A stretch of DNA of 64,000 bases, from the NCBI GenBank assembly GCA_023846275.1, contig JAIUJO010000144.1:1182868-1246867 (forward strand). The letters run 5' to 3'. The notes under the pieces are model-generated. The model ran no database searches. It worked only from the letters and a program-made list of their open reading frames with translations, and was not told the origin of the DNA. Shown here in pieces: positions 56,301-64,000 of the stretch. Numbering within the stretch: the first letter of the stretch is position 1; each line of letters starts with the position of its first letter. The DNA comes from Vanilla planifolia (lineage: Eukaryota; Streptophyta; Magnoliopsida; Asparagales; Orchidaceae). The translations under genes and the position numbers were made by a program.

Positions 56301-57755
56301 TTTTATTTGGTAATGTTTTATCTTATTAATTCACCATATTTTTATTTCAATAAATATTTATTTTATCTTGAAATAATAATTTGAAGCTATTTATACTTAT
56401 TTAACTTTGTAGTTTTTACTAACTCAAAATGAAATCTGTTTGTGATAAAAAATGAACAGTAGATTCATCTGAATGATTTATATTAAATTAAATAATTATT
56501 ATTATATTTTAAAATATTTTATATTCTAATAGTTTTATATGTTTTAAGAGATATCTCAATTTGTTCCAAATTTGATGATTTTAGTTGTTGTACTGAATCA
56601 CCTTAATATCTTATAATGCAATGTTTCCACATAATTTGTCACATTTCCTCAAAAGCTTCTCTTTGATTTGGCTATATTACAATGTAAATCTTAATATCCT
56701 CTCTTATCACATTTGCATCACTTTGATTTGGTAAAAATACTTTACTTGACTTTACCTCATTTCATTTTAATATATATTTATTTATTATTAAAATAATGAT
56801 TATAATCTTTTTTTGTCATCTATTTTGGTAATTATTAGTAGTTCAAAGCTAGGTTTGATCAAGATGAAACAAACATTGTAGGAAATCAAGATGAAACACA
56901 TGCTTTTAATATTCTTTACAACATATTTTTGCATTTGCTTAATTTGACGAATAAGAATGTTACACTTGATCTCCTTAGATTGTTTAAAAGCAACTTACAC
57001 ATTATTTATTTCATTATCTCACATATTTTGCTTCGTTGTGGTAATATTATCATGTAATTGTAAACCTCCTCCCATTAAACCTTTAAATATCACTTAGTTT
57101 ATTAGATTATATTTCTCAAATTAGTCTATTTTAAGGTTTAATTTTTTTTCTTAGTATTAAAATAATAATTTGTTATTTTATAAGTTTACATTTTTTAATA
57201 TTTTATTTTCTTTTAATTTTAAAATTCTTTAGAAGGTATTTTGGCTCATACTTGATTTTGATTTGGTTATAATATAAACAAAGCATAACAGACATCATTA
57301 GACTCATCCCTATGAGCTCTATTTAATTAAACATTTATTTTTATTGCTTTAAATATTTTTTCTTAAGGTTTTGGTATATTTTAAAATAATTTTTATTTGC
57401 ACTTGAACTAATGAATGGACATGTTACATTAAATCTTATGTATCTTAAAAAGGAACTTCATTGTATATTTTATGCCATTTCTTAAATGTTTTTGCTTTGA
57501 TTTTGTAATACTACTACGAAACTCTAATTGTCTTATCGTGTGACGGTTACATTGCCTTCATTTATTTAGCTTATATTACATTAATTTATCTCATTCATAC
57601 TTTAATAAATATTTCCTTATTATTAAAAGTACTTGTTCTGTTATTTATGCTTATTTCCTTTGGTAAATTATTTTTATTCTAAACGATGCTACATCGAGAT
57701 GAAATAAAAAACTACGAGTCCAATACACTTGCTCTTAGTAATTAAAATTTTTTTT
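50301..57755 (-). repeat. 410-bp satellite-like array, reverse block 1 (about 19 units)
   Basis: The same unit in reverse orientation. The reverse-strand core (GATGAAACAAATGTCATTGG then ACTCATCTTGATGAGCTC) is seen near 50,500, 50,905, 51,305, 51,685, 51,832, 52,210, 52,625, 53,040, 53,448, 53,858, 54,278, 54,745, 55,180, 55,590, 56,010, 56,430, 56,850, 57,270 and 57,680. Intervals are mainly 385-435 bases. The 51,685-51,832 interval of about 147 bases marks a unit that has lost most of its body, and 54,278-54,745 is lengthened by a 61-bp duplication. The plus strand is T-rich here, the mirror image of forward block 1. Confidence 0.9.
54337..54458. repeat. 61-bp near-identical tandem duplication inside the array
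   Basis: Two adjacent copies (54,337-54,397 and 54,398-54,458) share AATAATTCAATTATATATTT at the start and CTTAGTAAGCTTTAAGA at the end, differing at only about two positions. Neighbouring 410-bp units are heavily diverged, so this is a much younger event. Confidence 0.95.
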
Positions 57756-59140
57756 AATATCGAATAAATATTAATTAAATACGGCTCTTACGTCAAGTCC
57801 AATGACTATTGTTTCATCATGATGTGATCTTTTTTGAAATTTGAAAAAATTAACAAATATAACAAGGATTAAAAAAAATTATTATTTTGATATTAAGTAA
57901 ATATATATTAATATTAAAGTAAAAGAAGTTGTGGTAACGAAATATAACCAAATCATAAAGATATAAATGTTTCACTATTGTGGAATTGCCAAATTTAGTA
58001 AGAATAAAACATTTAAACCTTTTATGTAAGTAGTGGTAGATTATATACTCAAGATGAAATTACATAAATTGATATAATATAATATCACAAAATCAAAGAG
58101 GTAAAATGTACGTGATAATAGATTTAGGTATATATGATAGTATAACTAAATCAAAGAAAATTTTTTTAAAAAATGACATAAATTATACTTAAAAGATGCA
58201 TTCCAAAATGTTGAATAGATCTATGATAACATCCTTGATCATCAAAGAAATTAAAAATTAAAAATTTATTATAAGATATATAAAAATCATAAAAATATTT
58301 TATAAAACAATTAAAAACAAAATGAATATTTAAATGGATAGACGTCATCAAGATGAGTCAAATGATATTTTTTTTATAATTATTTCGAACTATTATGAAT
58401 TAACAATGTAAATAGACATTAATAATAAGAAAATCTTATTTTAATTTTAAGTAAGTATATATTTAAAAATTAGATTTGATAAATTGAGGTGTCACAATAT
58501 TTCAAAACTAATGTACTGTGAAGGTCACATGAGAGTAGATTTAAAATTTCAAAGCAATAAAACAAAATAAAAATGAAAAATTTTTAGAAATGAAATTAAT
58601 TATGAGAGGAAGTTTTATTCTTAGATACTAAAAAGATCAAGTGTTCTATTGTCAACTATCAAATCAATCACAAATCAAAATATCTCTTTAAACATACCAA
58701 AATGAAAGGAATAATTTAACATTAAAAAATGAACATTTAATATGATATTTCCTAATGAGTTGATTCCAATCACGTTCGTCTAGTTTCAAACAAAGCTCAA
58801 TTGTAATTACAACTTGCAAAAGTAATTAACTTTAAAGATATAGGTTATGTTTTTAAATTAATTAACTTTATAATAAAATTCATATAAAATAAGTTTAATA
58901 AATGTAATATAACAAAATTAAAGTAATTTAAAGGTCTAAGAAGTATATATTCAGAGTTTTACCATAATTGAAGCAAACAAAGGTATCAAATTTGAAGAAA
59001 TAATATAAATTATGTGCAAAAACAATTCAAGAAATTATGTCATTCAAGTGTAATATCATTCATCTTAAAATCATGTGCAAATTGAAATGTCTAGTAAAAC
59101 AAGTCAATATAATAGAAAATGAAATATTTAAAAATATATA
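57756..59140 (+). repeat. 410-bp satellite-like array, forward block 2 (about 3 units)
   Basis: Forward cores recur near 57,785, 58,340 and 58,745, with the same landmark order as forward block 1 (for example the CATCCTTGATCATCAA segment at about 58,230 and TGGATAGACGTCATCAAGATGA at 58,334). The first interval (about 555 bases) includes extra material between 57,990 and 58,100. The last unit runs on without a core until the switch at about 59,140. Confidence 0.85.
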
Positions 59141-60264
59141 TTACACTTTATCTCCTTGGTATCTTTGAATGTGAAACTCTCATACGATTTATATTTTTTC
59201 TCTTAAGCATAGCCTTGATTTGGTTATGATACTATATAACCCTAAAACTCTTCCTATATGTCTCTTTTATTAGTTTGATTTGTTTATATTACATTGATTC
59301 CTTTTATCTTATTTTAGTTTTGTTATATAATTGCTTAGTATTATAATACAAAATTTGATATTTTTTTCTTTGTTGTCTTATTTCCTTTGTATTTTTCCAA
59401 ATTTCTCTTCATAATTAAATGTTAAATTTTGCATTTTTCAAAATTATTTTTTTACAATTGTCTTGTACTTTATGAGATATTTTGATTCAAACATAATTTT
59501 TTTGTCGAGCATGTACTTTCGAATTCTATAGTTTCTCAAAAGGTAATATTACCATCAAATTTACCTTTTTCATTCAAATAATTCACTTTAATTTAGTTAT
59601 ATTACTATGTAAATCTAATTCTACTCTCATTTGATCAATACATAACTTTTATAAGGTCATACTACATTGCTTCAATTTATCATATTTTACCTTCAATATA
59701 TATTTTGTTAATTTAGTATAGTAACTTGTAGTAATTGCAAATGAGATCTGATGGAGATGGGATAGTGTAATCTGACTAATCCAAATAGGCTCTAACTAAT
59801 TAAATATTATTTTTATAGTGTTAATTATTTTAGTTCCTATCATTTTGGAAATCTTTAAAAGAAATTTTCATTCCTAACTCAGTTAATGACAAATGTTGTT
59901 AAATTTAATTTTTTAAGTGTCATCGAATGTAATTTTACCATACAAATTATCTCATTTTTTCAAATCTTTCACACTCATGATTTTGCATTACTATAAAACT
60001 ATAATTCATATCTTTTCAAACATTAAGATCACAAAGATTTTGTTGTAATTATTTATAAAAAAATTTATAACTATTTATGTTTATTTACATTGGTCCATTT
60101 AGTGATTCAAAATGTGATCTAACGAAAACAAAACAAATGTCGTTGGACTGACCTTAATAATATCTATCCAATTAAATTTTTATTCTTATATTTTGCAACA
60201 TTTTATTTTCTATTATTTTGGATTTTGTTTGAGACATTCAAATTGATACAAGATTTTTATCATC
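59141..60264 (-). repeat. 410-bp satellite-like array, reverse block 2 (about 3 units)
   Basis: The reverse reading starts abruptly in mid-unit with TTACACTTTATCTCC (about 59,141), the reverse counterpart of the GATCAAGTGTAACATC segment. Cores occur near 59,745 and 60,115. A unit boundary near 59,400 has lost its core, going straight from TTTTCCAAAT to the post-core ATAATTAAATG. The block is broken by the insertion at about 60,265. Confidence 0.85.
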
Positions 60265-62360
60265 ATTCAAATGTTTTTATCATTTTATCTTACAAGCATA
60301 TTTTTATGTGAATCTTGTTTAGTTCTGATGAAATGCACTTTTGAAGATGGTTAACTAATGATATTTAAAGTACCTTAGAGTGCTTATCTCCAAGGATTGA
60401 ATATATTACATCACATTTTATTATGATTAATTAAGCACAACTATTCATTAAAATGCTTTAAGATTACACTGAAAACATTCATTGATTTAGGAAACTATGT
60501 GTTTTATTTTTCAATCAATTAATCCTTTCATATTCAACTAAAATCGTTCTATGACTCAAGTAATATAAGGCTTCATTTTTAAAAAAATTAATTGTTTCAT
60601 TGGTCAAATCTTATATATATTTACAAAATTTCATTTTAAAAATTGGTTTAAATTAGGAAAAATAATTTTTTTAGAAAATTTCAATAATTAGAAAAAGGAA
60701 AATTATCCTAGTGACAACACAGGTATGATCCCAAGTGCCAATTCTTAGATTGACCAAGTCTAAGTGGGATAAGCCAATCTTCATACTATATTGCGGTGAG
60801 CCAAGGGAAGGACTAATAAGATCAAATCTTAAAGCAAGTTTACAACGTGTTTCAACAAACCCATAATCATATTAAGCCTGTTTGCATGCGAGTAGCCTAA
60901 GTGGTGAAATCTTGAGAGCCCAAGGGTGAAGTTAGCCATTATTTGTGCTCAAATCAAAGATGTGCAAAATTTGTTTAGAGGGCAAACTACTTCGATATTC
61001 CATGTTGTGTGACAAAACATTTTCCCATTGTTTAGTACTATAGTGCCGTTACATGACTTCCTATAATCTGATCATTAAAAGAATGACTAATTTTTTACAT
61101 GATTATATCCTTTGCTTTATTGCTCATATCTGATGACCACAACAACATAGGGATTTATTTGTTGCAAAAAATCACTTTCTTCTTTGTTCTTAATTCATTG
61201 ACTTCTGGATTATCCACTTTTGATCTTAAAACAAGGTAGTTTTAGCATTTACTATTGATCAAATATGCAATCTAGATTACATTTGACATTATCAATTGAA
61301 ATAGTTAAAGTCCACCTTGATCCAATCATGATTTCTCATTTGTTTCTATAATTTTTTATTTGACGATCCATAACATCTTGTACTTGATCCAACAAGTCAG
61401 GTTAATCCTTCCTAAAAGCTAACTCCCTACCCATTATTGAAGCTATTGCATAGCTATTTTGGGAAACAATATTTTAAGCTACTTGGAAATGTCTTTTAAG
61501 CTTTTTTGTAATAACTTTTTAAACTACTTTTCCTTGACTTTGAAATGGCCATTATAAATCTTTTTTATTGTAAACCAAACAATTATTAATGAAATACCCA
61601 TAGAATGTGAATATTTAAATAATTCAAATGAGTGATACATAACATTTCACTTGTGTAAAACTCAAATGTTGGCACTATTGGACCTAGCACTACTTAAAAT
61701 TAAAAGTGTTTTCTGGCTAAGCATAAAACTTTCAAGCCTTTACTTTGTCACTACTCTTCATAATTTTGATCTCCTTATGCATTGCTATATTTATTAATAG
61801 GCATAAGATGTCCTACATTTTCATGGGAAATAGTGTTTCTTGTTGTATATCACTTTTCATTTGGATTAGGAAGTCTGACACTTGGGAAAACAAAGTTTAA
61901 TTTTATCTTATAAAAAATTGACATACGACAGAGCTTGTAAAAGCTTGAGATATTATTTAACATGCAAAACCTAGTTTGTTAGAGATGATTGTAAGGAAAA
62001 ATCTCTAGTAGGTGGGGGGGAAAATGTGAAAAAAAATTATAAGGTTGAGGTGAACCATAACTACAAACCTCAAGTATGTTGAATGTGTTTTATAAAGAAA
62101 AATCTCTAGTTATAACTCTTTTAATAGTGGAGTTTTTTATTAGTCGATTGTGGGTGGATGTAGACTACTATTTAGACCAAACAACAAAAGCTATTTATGC
62201 ACCTTTTTATTTTTTTCTTGTTTTTTTCTTAGTAAAATAATTAAATATTGATTAAAATTTTTTGCAAACATAAAATTATTTATAAACAAAGTTTAAGAAA
62301 ATTAATAATATACAAAAAAAATTAACAGAAAATTGACCCCAATTTGTAGGATTTATGCAC
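60265..62360. mobile_element. 2.1-kb unidentified segment interrupting the array
   Basis: The reverse-oriented unit breaks off at about 60,255-60,265 (after GAGACATTCAAATTGATAC) and continues at about 62,360-62,370 (TTTGACTTTAGGATG), close to the same point of the unit. The inserted DNA is less AT-rich, especially about 60,700-61,030 and 61,340-61,760, and lacks the array landmarks. I found no readable protein, terminal inverted repeat, LTR pair or certain target duplication. It may be a solo LTR or a non-autonomous element. The case for insertion rests on the resumption of the unit on the far side. Confidence 0.6.
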
Positions 62361-64000
62361 ACTTATTTGACTTTAGGATGTAAATTTGATATCTAAATTA
62401 CGTTGGAATGCAATATTGTCACACAATTTATTGCATTTCGTCATATGTTTTTCTTTTTTTTATTTATATAACAATGTAACTTTAAATCTCATTTCATGTG
62501 TCCCACAACATCACATTAATTTTATTATATTAAATTTTTATTTATCTAAATTTTTAGTTTTAATATATATTTATTAAAAAACAATGAGTGATAATTTATT
62601 ATTTTTTGCTTATTTAGTATGATAATTAATAATAATTAAAAAATAGATTTGATTGAAACAAAATAAACGTTGATGGAATCATATTAAAGAACCTTATCAA
62701 ATTTAATATAATTTTTTCTTATTTTTTAAATATTTTTTGAAACATTTTAGCATGATTTATGATATAGTTCAGTTTGTACCACATTGAACAATGGAGTATG
62801 TTACTTTTCATCTGCTTAATACCATCGAATTCAACTTTCAGATTAATGTATAAGATTTTCTTGAATTACTTTTTTTGAATTAGTTATATGACTACACTCC
62901 TACGTATATTCCTTCATCTGATGCTTACATGACTTTGAGTTAGACATAATAAATTTGTTCAATTTGTATTATTACAACTATAATATGCAACTACTTAACA
63001 TAAAAAAGTTATTTATTTTTATTTTTAATTATTTATTTTTTTAATCCATAATGATTCTAAAGAGGTCCAATAGAAATGATAAAAATATGGTTGAGGTTGA
63101 CTTAAAAAGCTCTATCTAAATATATGTTCAATTTTAAATTTTTAAAATATTTTACTTTCTAATCTTTTCACACTTTTTGCAAATTTTTTATTTGTAACAA
63201 ATTTTAAGATCAATGATATTACATTTGATCTCATTAATATATTGCATTGCAATTTTTCCATATAATTTTTTTCATGTTTTGATTCCATATCGTTACTTTC
63301 CTATCTAACTCTAAATCTATTTTCGTGTCATATTTACATCACATAAAGTTTGTCATAATACATTACATCAATTTATCTTATTTCAACTATAATATATATT
63401 TACCAAATATGGAAATAATAAGTGTTTAATGTTTGTGTTTATTTAAATTAGTAGTTAACACTAATTAGAAATAAGGTAAGATGGAGATGAAATAAATTTT
63501 TTTTAACACATCTTTACAAGCTTTATCGAGTTAAGCATTCATGTTTTTTGTTTTTAAATATTTTTAATTTTTAATTTTTTGGGATGATGGATTTTTATTT
63601 GCATCTAATTAGGAGATCAATTATTTTGCACTTGAGTTCCTTACTATCTTAAACTAAAAAATTCTTATAGTCTCATTTCCTCAAATCATTTATGCGCGAT
63701 TTTTTATATTATCATCAAAATCTAATTCTCCTCTCTTGCAATCTTCTACATCATATTGGTTTGGTTAATTACATTGTTATAGTTAATTTTATTTCAAATT
63801 TAATTTATATATAGTTACTAATAAAACAATATCTTTTTATTATTTATGATTTCCTATTTTATTACCTTATTGTAATTATGAATGAGGTTTGATCATGAAG
63901 AAAAAAAAATTTTATTAACTTAACTTGATGAGCTCCATCTTATTAAATATTCTTTTTCTCTATTTTTAAATATTTTTTTGTGTCTTGGCTTGTTTGACTA
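62361..64000 (-). repeat. 410-bp satellite-like array, reverse block 3 (continues past window)
   Basis: Reverse cores lie near 62,645, 63,062, 63,475 and 63,882, at intervals of about 407-417 bases. Landmarks such as ACTCTAAATCT and the AGTTAA-TTTATTTCAA-TTTAAT-TATAT segment are in the expected order. The array runs to the last base of the window, so its right end is not seen. The plus-strand frame at 62,386-62,577 is a chance product. Confidence 0.88.

Noticed and set aside
42457-62577. Many open frames of 60-90 codons in the array
   Set aside because: They occur at different positions and frames in different units, are not kept between units and have AT-driven composition.
41625-64000. Regularly spaced repeats considered as a CRISPR array
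   Set aside because: The units are about 410 bp, diverged over their whole length and without unique spacers between identical short repeats. The context is plant retroelements.

Overview
The window is nuclear plant DNA, very AT-rich (roughly a quarter G+C by eye). It has no intact protein-coding host gene, rRNA, tRNA or CRISPR array that I can support; the longest open frames are about 120 codons and lie mostly antisense to, or inside, decayed repeats. The plant origin rests on the repeat families. There are Ty1/copia elements with a plant-type UBN2-like gag, a Ty3/gypsy element with a GPY/F-type integrase end, and an L1-type LINE whose first ORF carries a DUF4283-like domain and zinc knuckle. 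I cannot name the species. The landscape suggests old heterochromatin.

Layout. About 1-4,705 is a minus-strand Ty1/copia element (copia A) with every pol domain in order but full of stops and frameshifts. About 5,560-6,120 is an unrecognised decayed coding relic. About 6,480-6,880 and 13,605-13,995 are two copies of one LTR-like repeat, separated by very AT-rich DNA holding an (AAT)n tract. About 14,150-16,370 is the 5' part of a plus-strand copia element (copia B). It is interrupted at its integrase by a minus-strand L1-type LINE (about 16,430-18,330) with ORF1 and endonuclease remnants but no reverse transcriptase. About 18,330-33,950 is mostly unrecognised AT-rich DNA with an LTR-like block ending near 21,843, a (CA)n tract and a 100-bp (AT)n tract. 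About 34,060-40,358 is a minus-strand Ty3/gypsy element with two diverged LTRs and an internal deletion.

From about 41,625 to the window end lies the most striking structure. It is a diverged tandem array of a roughly 410-bp unit (about 50 units, about 20 kb) that changes strand three times (near 50,300, 57,750 and 59,140). A 2.1-kb unrelated segment interrupts it at about 60,265-62,360. Each unit carries a recognisable core, and the A-rich/T-rich strand bias flips with orientation.

Nothing here forms a working pathway. The retroelement domains are dead relics that once encoded capsid, protease, integrase and reverse transcriptase functions. The satellite-like array is a structural repeat with no coding capacity that I can see.
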